From the IMG/VR virus record IMGVR_UViG_3300027779_000039, positions 1 through 53,139 of that record: DNA of 53,139 nucleotides. One strand, given 5' to 3'. The notes below the pieces were generated by a model. The model was given only the letters and a program-made list of their open reading frames with translations. It ran no database searches and was not told where the DNA came from. The translations under genes and the position numbers were made by a program. Every line of letters begins with the position of its first letter. Positions within the stretch are counted from its first letter, which is position 1. The stretch is from a virus. Shown here piece by piece: positions 1 to 9,939 of this stretch.

Positions 1-29
1 TTAGTTCCGTTTCTTACTATTGTTTGCAT
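1..29 (-). CDS. N-terminal end of the 311-residue QFN-repeat virion protein (gene split by window ends)
   Basis: An ATG at 29-27 on the minus strand follows a good AGGAG ribosome binding site at about 36-40 and reads MQTIVRNGT before leaving the window at base 1. If base 1 is joined to base 53139, the frame continues without a stop into the gene at 52233-53139, giving 312 codons in total. This 29-base piece is therefore the start of that gene and not a separate one. It follows the tail fibre gene by about 19 bases, in the same operon. See the C-terminal part for the protein itself. Confidence 0.8.
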
Positions 30-48
30 TGTTTTCTCCTTTATGCTT

Positions 49-3000
49 TTAAGCCTTAATTAATATTTTATTTGCAGATAAGGCTTTACCTGCTACGACA
101 CTAGGATCAGAAGCAGTTGATGATATCGTACCATCTGTACTTATATAAACATCACTGCCTGCTGTTAATCCTGTATATCCTGATTGTTCTCCGCCCATAA
201 CAACTATTTCTGCTTGCTCATCATCAGCTACTGTTTTAGTTGCTATACCTACAAAATCTTCACTATTTGGGCTTGTAGCTTTAAGTGGATATATGTCATT
301 ATCTCCATCATCTGAGCCATATGTGTGAGCCATGTACCTACCAAGATCAGGGTTGTATGCTAAACTACCCTTTCCTCCTGTTGCCCTACCATCTTCTAAG
401 ATTTTTGCGGTTGCAAAAGTTATGTCAGTTCCTGATATAGTACCTCTTTTTAATGTTTCAAGATTGCTATTAGCAGTATCAGAGTACATAAGTGTTATAA
501 CATTATTACCTTCTGGTACTAGAGTAGCGGCAGAAGAAGGCATTTTACCACCAACGTCTACAAAAGTACCTAAAGAAACATCTGTGCCTGATATAGTGGC
601 TACATTTGCTCTAATAGTATTATCAAAACCTGTTCCTTGAGGCTCTGAATACACCAATAAATGTTTACCACTACTTGAATCAAATGCTAATCTAGGATTT
701 GAAAAAGTATCATTGTTTGCAACATTGCCTGAAATATAAACAGGAGTTCCATAACTTATAGTATTACCAGAAAGAGAACCTACTACAACACGCACACCTG
801 GATTAGTGCTTCCTGCTCTCTGCCATGCTAATAAAAATTTACCCTGTGTAGCATCATAAGATACACTACTTGTACTGATTGATGAAGTATCATCTACAGT
901 TACCTCATCTTGAAAAGCAACTGATTTATTTCCTGCTGTTATAACACCTAGCCTAGAAGCAACAAATAGATTACCGCCACTGTCTTTAAATAAAACTAAA
1001 GCTCTACCACCACCTGCCGCAACAGACGTAACATCTCCAAGATTATCTGATGCAAACACTACGGCTGTGCCTTTAGAATATGTTGTACCACTTATAGCAC
1101 CTATTACCATAGTTCCGTAGTTACTGTTAGCTTTGTCTCTATATATAGTAACAATCATTCCTGTAGAAGCATCATAAGCAGACCTAACAGAATCTCCATT
1201 TGCAGCAATTTCTACTGGATTAGTAACAGTTAAAGAACCATCTGAGGCTTGCGTAAATACATAAGCAGAAAGTTTAGGAGAATCAAGACCATTATTAACA
1301 GTACCTGCGCCTGGAATTGACATAAAATATTTATCTGAGGAAGTATCGTAAAGTAAAGTAGAAATACCTGCCATACCATTATGGTTTAAATCAGTTTTAG
1401 TTCCTACAACCCATTCTACATTACCTGTAGCAGATATTGCTTCTGCATCTCCAGAACTATTTATTATAACTCCTTTACCTACAGTAATTGCACCATTTGC
1501 AGTAGCATGTATGTAGTTATCTTGTTCTTTAGTTAATAGTATTTCAGTAGCTGAGATAGCTTTTCCTAAATAGTGTTCTCCTGTAGCATTGCCTGTTTTA
1601 CCTACAGCACCTGCACCATTTGTATAATAATGATCTTCTATAGTAAGAGAACTATGCCCTTCAGATAAACCACCAGGTATAACTATTTTACCTGTAGCAC
1701 CATCTGATATAGCTGCCGCAGATACTCCTAGATAGTTTCCGTTGTCTAGGCTTGTGGTTGCTGAGGATGTCGTACCAAAAAAAGTAGTAGTGTAAGCTAT
1801 TTTATTACTGTCTCCTGCATCTCCTATAGAAAATAAAACACCCTTACCTGCTGCTCCTGAACCTGAACCTGTATTCATACGATTATCTGAAGAACTAATT
1901 ACTGCTCCGTTTGCTACACTAAAGGAAGAGGCACTAGGAGTTATAATTTTATAAGTTGTATAATCTGAGTTGTCATCATCTCTATAAAGAAAAATAATTT
2001 TATTTGTATCTTCATCAAAAGCTACTTCAAAGTAATTACCGCCAGAATCATTACAATCCCATATATCAGCCTCACCTGCAAAAGTAACAGCATTAGTTCC
2101 AGAATTAATAGAAGCAATAACACCTCTTACTGTTCCTCCTCCATCTCGGAAAGCTAAAAATGTTTTGTTATTTTCAGTATCATAACAACCTGAAACATAA
2201 TTTACATTATCATTACCATTCCATTTTGTTCCTGTACCTGCTGCAATAGTTGGTGAACCTGCTGTGCCACTTGCTTGAAGTACCCAAGCATAACCATCAT
2301 CACCTTGTGCTCCATTAAATGTTGCATACATTGCTCTATCTGTATCAGGGTCATATATTAAACTACCTTTTGACGCATGAGCATTTGTAGCTTCTAATTG
2401 TAATTCACTACTTATTGTATTAACACTACCATTAGCATTAATAGAAGCCGACCTTGCATAAGTTTTAGAACCACTATTATCTCGTGAATAAACCATAAAT
2501 ACTTGGTCTTGTGTAGGTGAGTATTCTATTTTTAAACCTGCACCACTAGTTGCAGATCCTTGTATAGCACCATTGGCTGTTTGAGTAAATGAAGTACCTG
2601 ATATAGTGCCTACATACATATATATATCACCACTACTTGAAAGCCTATAAAGTACATAAACCCTTCCATCACCTGAAGTTATAACAGGGTATGAGTCAAT
2701 AGAATTTCCAGAAATAGCAACAGGAGTTCCCCAAGTAACAGTACCATTAGACCATGTACCTGCTACTATTGAGGGATAATTTGAATTACTTGTGTCTGAA
2801 AATACAACAACATAAGTACCAGAAGTAGCTTCATAAGTACTTTGAGTCCACGCATTTCGAGCTCTATCTCCACCAGTACCATCTATATCTGTTACAGCTT
2901 TTGCAGTTGGACTTGTGTTTGTTGAGCTTGTAGTAGTTTCTGCAACTTGTTGTGCTTTACCTGCAGAAGTAAGTACAACTGGTTTTCTAATAGCTATCGC

Positions 3001-5787
3001 ACCATCTGCGACTCTATCTACAGTTCCGCCACCTGCTTGATCTACCCAATCTAGGGCTAAAGAACCATCAGTTTTAAGAACTTGATCTGCACTACCGTCT
3101 GCATTAGGAAGTATAAATACTTTATTTGCTGCTACAGAATCAGGTGCTTTAAATCCTACATAATGTGCTCCGTTAGCCGCTAACTCTTGGAATCTTAATT
3201 CTGTACCATTTCCTGCACTTGTGCCGTGAGGTGCTAAACTAAGACCTGTTGCAGCTACAACTGCTGTAGTGTCATTACCATCTTCATCATACTCTATGGT
3301 AAAGTTTTGATCTGAGCCTAAAGCTATCTTTTTATCGTCTGCAATATATAAATTACCCCACTCAAGAGAAGTAGTACCTAAATCTGCACCGCCTGAAGCG
3401 TCTGGCACAACAGAAGTTTCTGCTGTAAATATATTTGTTCTAATTCCTGAAGTACCATTATCAATAGCACCAAAACCTGCAGCAATAGAACCTCCGCCTA
3501 AAGCACCTGTAGAAGTAATATTAGTCTGTGCTGCAGTTTGTAATGTACCTGTAATGTTACCAAATATTGCATTGCCTACAGTACCGCTAAATACTTCGGA
3601 AGAATTTGTTGCATCTGGTACAAATGTAAATGCACCTGCAGAATCATCATAACCAAAGAAACCTACTTTAGCTGCACTACCTGTGTGCCATTTAAACTCA
3701 ATGCCTCTGTCTTTATTGTCATCATTAGAAGCATTTCCATCTCCACCTAAAGTAAAAATAGGATCATCAACAGTTACTGTAGTAGAGTTCACAGTTGTTG
3801 TAGTTCCGTTTACAGTAAGATCACCACCTACCGTTAAAGCACCCGTAGTAGTAACAGTGTCTATAAAAGCGTCTTTCCATCTAACACCTGTCGTACCCAA
3901 ATCTACATCGCTATCTGTTTCTGGACCGAATATACCATCAGCTACATATACTTGTTCTGCATTGTTTGCATATAAATGTATTTCGTTTACTGTTTCAAAA
4001 TCAATTTTAGTTTCGTTATCTTCACCAATTTTAATATCTGTTGCAAGTAGAGATGTAACGGTTGTTTGAGCAGCGTTTATTGCTAAGTCTATAGTGTTGT
4101 CTGCTGCTTGATAAGTAGCAGTAATACCTGTTTCGGTGTTTCCTGAAAATAAAGCACCTGCAGTATCTTCTATGGTTACCGCAAGAGTTGTACCATTAAT
4201 AGTAATAGCGTCAGCTTCTAAAGTACCGTGTATAAATGCGTCTTTAAATTGCAGACTACTACTACCTAAATCAATATCAGCATCTGTTACAGGTAAAAGA
4301 GCACCATCTATTAACTTAATTTGGTCTGCTGCACCTGCCCTAAATAAAATAGTATTATCCGTTGCAAAATCTATATCGTTGTCAGAATCTCTACCTACTA
4401 CTAAACTAGTATTTAGTACAGAAGTAATAGCAGTTTGTGCTCCTGATGCTCCTGAATCAGCAGCCCACGATATAGTACCTGAACCATTTGTTTTTAATAT
4501 TTGATTAGCTGTACCGTCTGTTCCTGGTAAAGTTACAGAAGTAGTACCAAAACCTATTGCATCAATGTATGCTGTGCCATCTACATATATATTTTTAATT
4601 TCTTTTGTTGCTGTACCAATGTCTACAGTATCATCTGTTATAGGCTCTAGTATGCCTGCACTTGTTATTTTTAAATATTCTGTTAGTGTGCCATTTAAAG
4701 ATGTAGAGAATACCATAGAAGAATCTTGTGAAGCTCCCGTAGATGTAAAGGAAGCCTCTTTTTTAACTGCTATTTTAGCAGCATCAACTGTGTTTCCGCC
4801 TGTGTCTTCTAAATCAAATCTAAGAGAAGCTATACCTGTTGTGTCTGCAGCGTCACTTTCGTTTCTAATAACCAGACCTACAAACTCTCCGTCAGTATCT
4901 TGTGTAGATAATATTGATGCACTACCTACAGGTTTAAATTTAATGTCTTCCCCAGAACTACCAGTAAAATGATAACCGTTTACATTTATAATACCACCAA
5001 GCTGTGTTAAGTTAGAAGCATTAGTTATAGCGTCATCTACATATACTTTTCTTGCAGCATCGCCATCTGCACTAGGAGCAGCAAGACCTGTAATAGAATT
5101 ACTACCCATAGCTAAGTTACCACTCATAGTAGTGCCTGCAAGGGTATCTATATTAGCTGTACCGTTAATATGAATGTCTTTAAATTGTAAACTTGATGTA
5201 CCTAAATCTACATCGTTGTCTGTGACAGGTTTAATAACGCCATCAGCAAAAGTAACTTGAGCAGTACCTCCTGCAGTAAATGACATTTCATCTGTGCCTG
5301 AGAAGTATAGACCTTGATTTGTATCACCTGTATTTGTAATTACTGGAGCACTTGCAGTGCCGTCAGGTAAAGAAAGTACACCTGCAGATAAAGAAGCACC
5401 TACATGTATTTCAAGAGTATCTACGTATGCAGTGCCATCTATATGTATATCTTTAAATTGTAAAGAACTTGTACCAAGATCAATGTCATTACTAGTTACT
5501 GGAACTATTGCACCGTCTTGTATACGTAGTTGTTCTACAGCAGAAGAAGATACTTGAACAAAGAATCCGTGTCTGTTATTAGATGTGTCAACTACTACTT
5601 TATTTAAAGCATCAACATCTGCTAAAATACCTACATATGAACCTTCAGTAGAAGAACCGTCATGGTTGTGACCTCCACTAAACGCAAATGCCGCTAATAC
5701 TGCATCAAACTCACTGTTGAGTGGGGCTGCTGTAATTGTTTCCCCATCTGCAATACTACTAGAACTCTGTCTCGCATAACCTGCCAT
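49..5787 (-). CDS. Tail fibre / receptor-binding protein with repeated DLGTSSLQFKD modules
   Basis: A 1912-residue protein, by far the longest in the genome, encoded at the end of the head-tail block and overlapping the nozzle stop by one base. The N-terminal region has a GHNHDGS motif (residues about 39-45) typical of phage tail fibre attachment regions. Variants of DLGTSSLQFKD followed by an (I)DGTAxxD stretch recur about six times in the first 800 residues (first two near 103 and 194). From about residue 1000 on there are beta-rich blade-like repeats (xxVVFSDTSNSNY, xxVTIYRDKANSNY and similar) followed by a FVGIA/YLGVSA plus GxxGxT-type cap, and this blade-plus-cap unit occurs twice. It probably binds the host surface. 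Receptor and fold are inference; the repeats are directly visible. Confidence 0.85.
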   Translation of the reverse strand: MAGYARQSSSSIADGETITAAPLNSEFDAVLAAFAFSGGHNHDGSSTEGSYVGILADVDALNKVVVDTSNNRHGFFVQVSSSAVEQLRIQDGAIVPVTSNDIDLGTSSLQFKDIHIDGTAYVDTLEIHVGASLSAGVLSLPDGTASAPVITNTGDTNQGLYFSGTDEMSFTAGGTAQVTFADGVIKPVTDNDVDLGTSSLQFKDIHINGTANIDTLAGTTMSGNLAMGSNSITGLAAPSADGDAARKVYVDDAITNASNLTQLGGIINVNGYHFTGSSGEDIKFKPVGSASILSTQDTDGEFVGLVIRNESDAADTTGIASLRFDLEDTGGNTVDAAKIAVKKEASFTSTGASQDSSMVFSTSLNGTLTEYLKITSAGILEPITDDTVDIGTATKEIKNIYVDGTAYIDAIGFGTTSVTLPGTDGTANQILKTNGSGTISWAADSGASGAQTAITSVLNTSLVVGRDSDNDIDFATDNTILFRAGAADQIKLIDGALLPVTDADIDLGSSSLQFKDAFIHGTLEADAITINGTTLAVTIEDTAGALFSGNTETGITATYQAADNTIDLAINAAQTTVTSLLATDIKIGEDNETKIDFETVNEIHLYANNAEQVYVADGIFGPETDSDVDLGTTGVRWKDAFIDTVTTTGALTVGGDLTVNGTTTTVNSTTVTVDDPIFTLGGDGNASNDDNKDRGIEFKWHTGSAAKVGFFGYDDSAGAFTFVPDATNSSEVFSGTVGNAIFGNITGTLQTAAQTNITSTGALGGGSIAAGFGAIDNGTSGIRTNIFTAETSVVPDASGGADLGTTSLEWGNLYIADDKKIALGSDQNFTIEYDEDGNDTTAVVAATGLSLAPHGTSAGNGTELRFQELAANGAHYVGFKAPDSVAANKVFILPNADGSADQVLKTDGSLALDWVDQAGGGTVDRVADGAIAIRKPVVLTSAGKAQQVAETTTSSTNTSPTAKAVTDIDGTGGDRARNAWTQSTYEATSGTYVVVFSDTSNSNYPSIVAGTWSNGTVTWGTPVAISGNSIDSYPVITSGDGRVYVLYRLSSSGDIYMYVGTISGTSFTQTANGAIQGSATSGAGLKIEYSPTQDQVFMVYSRDNSGSKTYARSASINANGSVNTISSELQLEATNAHASKGSLIYDPDTDRAMYATFNGAQGDDGYAWVLQASGTAGSPTIAAGTGTKWNGNDNVNYVSGCYDTENNKTFLAFRDGGGTVRGVIASINSGTNAVTFAGEADIWDCNDSGGNYFEVAFDEDTNKIIFLYRDDDNSDYTTYKIITPSASSFSVANGAVISSSDNRMNTGSGSGAAGKGVLFSIGDAGDSNKIAYTTTFFGTTSSATTSLDNGNYLGVSAAAISDGATGKIVIPGGLSEGHSSLTIEDHYYTNGAGAVGKTGNATGEHYLGKAISATEILLTKEQDNYIHATANGAITVGKGVIINSSGDAEAISATGNVEWVVGTKTDLNHNGMAGISTLLYDTSSDKYFMSIPGAGTVNNGLDSPKLSAYVFTQASDGSLTVTNPVEIAANGDSVRSAYDASTGMIVTIYRDKANSNYGTMVIGAISGTTYSKGTAVVFASDNLGDVTSVAAGGGRALVLFKDSGGNLFVASRLGVITAGNKSVAFQDEVTVDDTSSISTSSVSYDATQGKFLLAWQRAGSTNPGVRVVVGSLSGNTISYGTPVYISGNVANNDTFSNPRLAFDSSSGKHLLVYSEPQGTGFDNTIRANVATISGTDVSLGTFVDVGGKMPSSAATLVPEGNNVITLMYSDTANSNLETLKRGTISGTDITFATAKILEDGRATGGKGSLAYNPDLGRYMAHTYGSDDGDNDIYPLKATSPNSEDFVGIATKTVADDEQAEIVVMGGEQSGYTGLTAGSDVYISTDGTISSTASDPSVVAGKALSANKILIKA

Positions 5788-7352
5788 TATCTTAACCCTG
5801 CCTCCTGATACTGAATTGCAAAACCAAATATACTATAAGGATTTGCACTGCTTACTGTTACAAAACGTAACAACATAGAATTTCCTGAACCTTGTATTCC
5901 TTGTTTAATAACTGCTTTAGTTGCACCACCATATACAAAACCTGCTGTGTCATACTCTGTTGCGGTGTCTCTATATTCTGCTTTAGCTCCTTCAGATGCT
6001 ATAGTGTAGTCTGTTGGACTAAATACATCTGCATCATCCCAGTCATAATCTGCAGTAACTAAAAAATTATTATCCCCTTCAGGTCTAGTAAATATACTTA
6101 CTTTACTAAACAGTTTTCTTAATTGAGGATTACCAAAATCTAAAAAAGGTGTTTTGTAAGAAGCAAATACATTAGTTCCTCCAAATGTTCCACCTTTTTC
6201 TTGTCTATACACTTTGCCATCATAGTCTCCGTGTAAAACAAATTCATCATCCCCTATAAAACCACTAGTTGCACAAGAAGCTCTAAAACCTCTTATGTCT
6301 CCAAATTCCCACCCTGACCTTTGGTCTGATGTTCTTAATGATCCTATAAATCCTGCTGTGCTTGTTGCACTTAAATTTGATTTGCCAAACATATATCTAA
6401 ACTGTGATTTTTCTTTTATTACTACGCTAGTTAATTGGTCGTATGTAAAATCAATATCTATTAATTGTAAAGCATTTTGTATTGGTTTGGATATTGTAGC
6501 TAACTCAACGTCACCTATTTTTTCTGTAGATTGTAATGTTCTTATACCATCAGGTCCTAAAAACAATACGTCTCCACCAATTTCTATTATGCTATCACTT
6601 GCTAGACACCCTACACTACTTGATACTTCTGCTAAACTAAAATTAGCTGTTGAACTACCTGTTAATTTTTTTATGTCAGTTTTACCAAAGATATAAAGAG
6701 CATCTCTAAATCTCTTTACTCCCATAATGTCAAAACCTACATTAATAACTCCTGCTCCACTAGCAGCCGTAAAATCATTGTCACTATTAGGTGCAGTAAA
6801 TACTAATAATTGAGTAGCTTGACTCATTCCTGCAAAAAACAAATGACTTCTATAGGTTTCTGCAAATTTAGCATTATCTACATCAGACGATCCGTTTAGT
6901 TTTGTCCATGTAGTACTTACTAATCTCATAGGAAAATTAATACCGTCTGTTAGTATTAATGTTTTATTTCCTGTAAAGGAATGGTTTAACGTTCTTACTT
7001 TTCCTATACTAGTAGCAACCTGCCCTGCTGTCAAGCTAGTTGATGCCCAACCTGACCCAGAAACATATTTTAATACATCGTAATCATTTCCTGATGCTTT
7101 CTGTCTAGCTGCATATATAGATTCATCGTATATTGCTAGTCCTAATATTTTTCCTGTTCCTGCAGGAGTATGGTACGTAGAGTCTAAAGATTCATATCCA
7201 CTTACTCTTCTGTAACCACCAAATTGACCTACTTCAAAATTAACTAGTGCTGTAGCAGCTCCTGGTAAATTGTCACTAAGAGCTAAATAGTTTTCGTTAG
7301 TGTACAAACCTCCGCCAGATAATATTTTTGCTACCTGTAACCTATCAGTCAT
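5787..7352 (-). CDS. Tail nozzle / tail tubular protein B-like
   Basis: A 521-residue protein directly after the gp11-like adaptor, overlapping it by 8 bases, and followed by the fibre gene with a one-base overlap. Features resemble the T7 gp12-type tail nozzle of podoviruses: an N-terminal GGLYTNENYLALSDNLPGAA segment, blade-like repeats with aromatic-Gly patterns (RRVSGYESL, LFLGPDGIRTL), and a C-terminal region with PFLDFGNPQLRKLFSKVSIF. In a virion it would form the distal tail tube that carries the fibres. The assignment rests on gene order and overall pattern rather than on a single diagnostic motif. Confidence 0.75.
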   Translation of the reverse strand: MTDRLQVAKILSGGGLYTNENYLALSDNLPGAATALVNFEVGQFGGYRRVSGYESLDSTYHTPAGTGKILGLAIYDESIYAARQKASGNDYDVLKYVSGSGWASTSLTAGQVATSIGKVRTLNHSFTGNKTLILTDGINFPMRLVSTTWTKLNGSSDVDNAKFAETYRSHLFFAGMSQATQLLVFTAPNSDNDFTAASGAGVINVGFDIMGVKRFRDALYIFGKTDIKKLTGSSTANFSLAEVSSSVGCLASDSIIEIGGDVLFLGPDGIRTLQSTEKIGDVELATISKPIQNALQLIDIDFTYDQLTSVVIKEKSQFRYMFGKSNLSATSTAGFIGSLRTSDQRSGWEFGDIRGFRASCATSGFIGDDEFVLHGDYDGKVYRQEKGGTFGGTNVFASYKTPFLDFGNPQLRKLFSKVSIFTRPEGDNNFLVTADYDWDDADVFSPTDYTIASEGAKAEYRDTATEYDTAGFVYGGATKAVIKQGIQGSGNSMLLRFVTVSSANPYSIFGFAIQYQEAGLR

Positions 7353-8046
7353 TGATTATGTCACTAACTCTAGTATCACGCATTCTAATATATCTATTTA
7401 TTAAGGTAGAACGCATGTAATCTATTCCTTCTTCAAAAGCTCTAGCAGACCTATCTGCTTGCTCTATGTTATCTCTCATCATGTACAAATGATACAACGC
7501 ACCATCTATTAAAGTATTTTTATACTGAGAAGGTACTTCAGGAACAGAGTCTGATGTTTCTAGTTCCGTAGGTGATTTGTAATATGTGTACTTTAATGCA
7601 TACGCTTTATCAGGAGTAGGGCTAACTCCTAATTTGTAATCAGGGGTTAAATAAACATATATAGGAGTATCATAATCTCCTGAATTTCTTTGTTCATCTC
7701 TTGCTTTATGCTTATCTATGTATTCGTCATAAGTTAAAGGTATTAACCTTCTTTCTTCTACGTTAAGTGTGTCATTTCTATCTATAAGTACAGTATCTAT
7801 ATCAACGCTCATAAAGCCTGTAGTTACTGCGTATTCGTTTGTCCCTGCTGTAAGAGTCTGACTAGTAGAACCGTATGCAAAGCTCCACTCTCTATCTCTT
7901 GTAAATATATCTCTTTGTGAACTGTTTATAGCGTCTTTCACTAACGCTTGTACACCTTTAGCTGCACTAAAATTTGAAGCAGTCATTTCTACTTCATTAA
8001 TACGTCTTAATGTTTCGTTTGTTACTGTAAAAAATGTATATGCCAT
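7345..8046 (-). CDS. Tail adaptor / tail tubular protein A-like (gp11 family)
   Basis: A 233-residue protein that starts with a helix-rich region (ETLRRINEVEMTASNF, then VKDAINSSQRDIF) and carries a DREWSFAY motif and a YTYYKSPTEL segment, all typical of the T7 gp11-type adaptor between portal and nozzle. The C-terminal part (PSQYKNTLIDGALYHLYMM) is the conserved helical end of this family. It overlaps the nozzle gene by 8 bases. No clear Shine-Dalgarno sequence precedes its ATG, and a stem-loop lies just upstream at 8058-8086, so its expression may depend on RNA structure or on translation from the preceding gene. Confidence 0.8.
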   Translation of the reverse strand: MAYTFFTVTNETLRRINEVEMTASNFSAAKGVQALVKDAINSSQRDIFTRDREWSFAYGSTSQTLTAGTNEYAVTTGFMSVDIDTVLIDRNDTLNVEERRLIPLTYDEYIDKHKARDEQRNSGDYDTPIYVYLTPDYKLGVSPTPDKAYALKYTYYKSPTELETSDSVPEVPSQYKNTLIDGALYHLYMMRDNIEQADRSARAFEEGIDYMRSTLINRYIRMRDTRVSDIIND

Positions 8047-8057
8047 ATATTAAATGT

Positions 8058-8086
8058 AGGAGAGGCAAGAAATACTCACCCCTCCT
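8058..8086 (-). other. Stem-loop between decoration-like gene and tail adaptor
   Basis: In minus-strand RNA, AGGAGGGG pairs with CCTCTCCT (8 bp including one G-U pair) around a 13-base loop. The complementary strand has an A-C mismatch at the same place, so the stem is better in the transcribed direction. No U-tract follows, so it is not a normal terminator. It sits where late genes often change expression level, between abundant capsid components and the tail adaptor, and could be an attenuator or an RNA-processing or stability element. Confidence 0.45.
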
Positions 8087-8101
8087 AATCCTAAACTAAA
8101 T

Positions 8102-8632
8102 CTATACTAAGTCTCTAGCTGCGACAGTTCTACCTGCTTGTTGGGTAGAAATATCGGCTATGACTGCATAAACTCTAAGCACACCACTAACCATAGCAGT
8201 GTCTGTTGCCGCAACTTTTACGTCAATAGTATCTGCTGCAGTAAGTAGAGCAGTAAATGTATTAGCTGCTGCTGTATTTATTATATTGCCTTGTCCGTTA
8301 GAACCTATAGCAGGATAACCTAACGTAGCCAAATCGGCTGCGTCAAGAATATCGTCTCCTGCTGCAAAATCTATGTCTGCTGTAGGTGTACCACCAGTAA
8401 AAGCGGTAGTTACTTCTGCACCTGCAGTAAGAACAATAGTTTCTGCAGGGACTTCAAGTACTTGAAAAATGTCGCCACTAGCTACATTGGCAAATAAGCC
8501 ATCTGCTACTAGTTTAGCTACATCTAATTCTTTTTCAATTACATAAATTCCCCTTCGGTTACTTGGAAAGTCTGTTGTTGAGCTCGCACTAACGCCTGTA
8601 GTGGAACTAGCTGTTAAATCAAAAGTCGCCAT
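8102..8632 (-). CDS. Capsid decoration-like structural protein
   Basis: A 176-residue protein, small and rich in Ala, Thr, Val and Asp, with the regular alternation expected of a beta-sandwich (IFQVLEVPAETIVLTAGAEV, then LRVYAVIADIS). It lies directly behind the major capsid gene with a 12-base gap, the usual place of a head decoration or stabilising protein in marine podoviruses. It has no recognised catalytic motif, no cysteines and no membrane segment. A head-completion or vertex protein is the alternative. The function is inferred from position and composition. Confidence 0.6.
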   Translation of the reverse strand: MATFDLTASSTTGVSASSTTDFPSNRRGIYVIEKELDVAKLVADGLFANVASGDIFQVLEVPAETIVLTAGAEVTTAFTGGTPTADIDFAAGDDILDAADLATLGYPAIGSNGQGNIINTAAANTFTALLTAADTIDVKVAATDTAMVSGVLRVYAVIADISTQQAGRTVAARDLV

Positions 8633-8644
8633 GTTTTATCTCCC

Positions 8645-9718
8645 TTACGCTGCGTTATAAACGGCAGTTACAATGCCTTCAGGTCTAAGTATTTTCCTTC
8701 CGTACATCTGCATTCCTCTGACGATGTCAGCGAATGAATCAGGGTCACGGTAAGATTCTACTTTATTGATCTGAGACGCAGTAGCTACTGCTGAACTATG
8801 TCCTGCAACAATAATACCATAGTTAGTAAGCTGATTGCTTGAACCAGAAGTTCCTGGACCAGTGCCAACTGAAGGTAGATTTGCTGAGACATATACGTCA
8901 AAACCATAAATGCTTCCGACTGAAAGACCACTTGTGAGTCCACCTTTTTTTGCGGTGTCATCATTTAATAGTCTAGAGTCTTCGTCTGATAATAGTTCAA
9001 CGAATACTGGGTCGACAACTAAGAACCTGCCTGCTGAATCTACTTGTTGTTGATTCAATAGTCTAGCCATTCTAGAGATTACCTGAAGAGGTGACGCAGT
9101 ACCTGTAGGTAGTGCAGTCGCTCCTGGCATTCTTGGTACTAGAGGGATAGAATGTGTTCCTGCAGAACTAGTAGTGATATTACCGAATGAACCCTTAATG
9201 AGTTGCATTGAAGATAATAATTCATCACTGCCTGCTGTGTCGACAGCTTTAGTTCCTGATACTACGTCATTTGCAGTATCCGCAACTGTATTTAAAGCTG
9301 ATTGTTTGTAACCAGATAGATAGCCAAGAACTTCTTGATCGTACTGATCACGAAGTCTATAACCTGCTCTGTCTGATGCCATACTTTCAAAATTTACATG
9401 AGAGTGAGCTTCCTCAATATCATCCATTTTAAAAGCGAAGTAGTTTGCCTGATCTACAATTAAGCTAAAATCCTCATCGTCTAAGTCTTGTGGTGTGACT
9501 GTAGTACCACGAGAGTAAGCTTTAACTGTTATTTCGGGCTCTTTAATGATACGCACTGTATCACCAAAGTTTGCAATTTCTCCAAAGTAGTCATTATTAG
9601 TAATTGATTCAGCAACTGAACTCTTACGAAAAGCTTGTTGAACCTTTTGACTATAAATAACTGGAGAGAAATTACCATTAGGTAGGTTTGAATAACCTGA
9701 CGCTACTTTAAAAGCCAT
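8645..9718 (-). CDS. Major capsid protein
   Basis: A 357-residue protein in the canonical place after the scaffold-like gene and before the adaptor. The N-terminus (YSNLPNGNFSPVIYSQKVQ), the FGDTVRIIKEPEITVKAY strand and the C-terminal YGRKILRPEGI segment match the P22/N4-like coat-protein style seen in marine podoviruses. Length is normal for an HK97-fold coat protein. The ribosome binding site AAAGGAGAAAC is strong. The long 220-base leader with a promoter candidate and a 7-bp hairpin next to the binding site fits a highly expressed gene. Confidence 0.85.
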   Translation of the reverse strand: MAFKVASGYSNLPNGNFSPVIYSQKVQQAFRKSSVAESITNNDYFGEIANFGDTVRIIKEPEITVKAYSRGTTVTPQDLDDEDFSLIVDQANYFAFKMDDIEEAHSHVNFESMASDRAGYRLRDQYDQEVLGYLSGYKQSALNTVADTANDVVSGTKAVDTAGSDELLSSMQLIKGSFGNITTSSAGTHSIPLVPRMPGATALPTGTASPLQVISRMARLLNQQQVDSAGRFLVVDPVFVELLSDEDSRLLNDDTAKKGGLTSGLSVGSIYGFDVYVSANLPSVGTGPGTSGSSNQLTNYGIIVAGHSSAVATASQINKVESYRDPDSFADIVRGMQMYGRKILRPEGIVTAVYNAA

Positions 9719-9734
9719 CTGTTTCTCCTTTTAA

Positions 9735-9751
9735 TTGTTAGAGGCTAACAA
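9735..9751 (-). other. Hairpin just upstream of the capsid ribosome binding site
   Basis: A perfect 7-bp inverted repeat (TTGTTAG / CTAACAA) with a 3-base loop lies about 6 bases before the AAGGAG of the major capsid gene. It has no following U-run inside the loop region, so it is unlikely to end transcription. A 5' hairpin next to a strong binding site commonly protects late phage mRNA or marks a processing end; this role is inferred. Confidence 0.5.
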
Positions 9752-9895
9752 ACGATAATTCCACTTGATAAGAGCCGATGCTGAAAATGGGTAGCTATAA
9801 ATAGGACCATAACATCAGGTAGCCTGAGTAGGATTTCATTTGAATGTGGTAGAGTAGAGAATAAAAATATTCTGGTCTACACGAATGTGTATTTG

Positions 9896-9927
9896 TCTAT
9901 ACATACACAAAAATATTAATTTGTCAA
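9896..9927 (-). promoter_or_regulatory. Candidate promoter for the major capsid gene
   Basis: On the minus strand a perfect TTGACA (9927-9922) is followed by an AT-rich spacer and poor -10 candidates: TATGTA with 16-base spacing or TATAGA with 20-base spacing. It stands at the upstream end of the only long gap in the head genes (9719-9939), between scaffold and capsid. The remainder of that gap is leader sequence with the hairpin at 9735-9751 and no reading frame. The perfect -35 and the place support it; the weak -10 lowers confidence. Confidence 0.4.
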
Positions 9928-9939
9928 GCAGTTAAGGTA

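Noticed and set aside
332-5557. Several plus-strand reading frames opposite the tail fibre gene.
   Set aside because: They mirror the repetitive codon pattern of the fibre gene, lack ribosome binding sites and encode low-complexity peptides.
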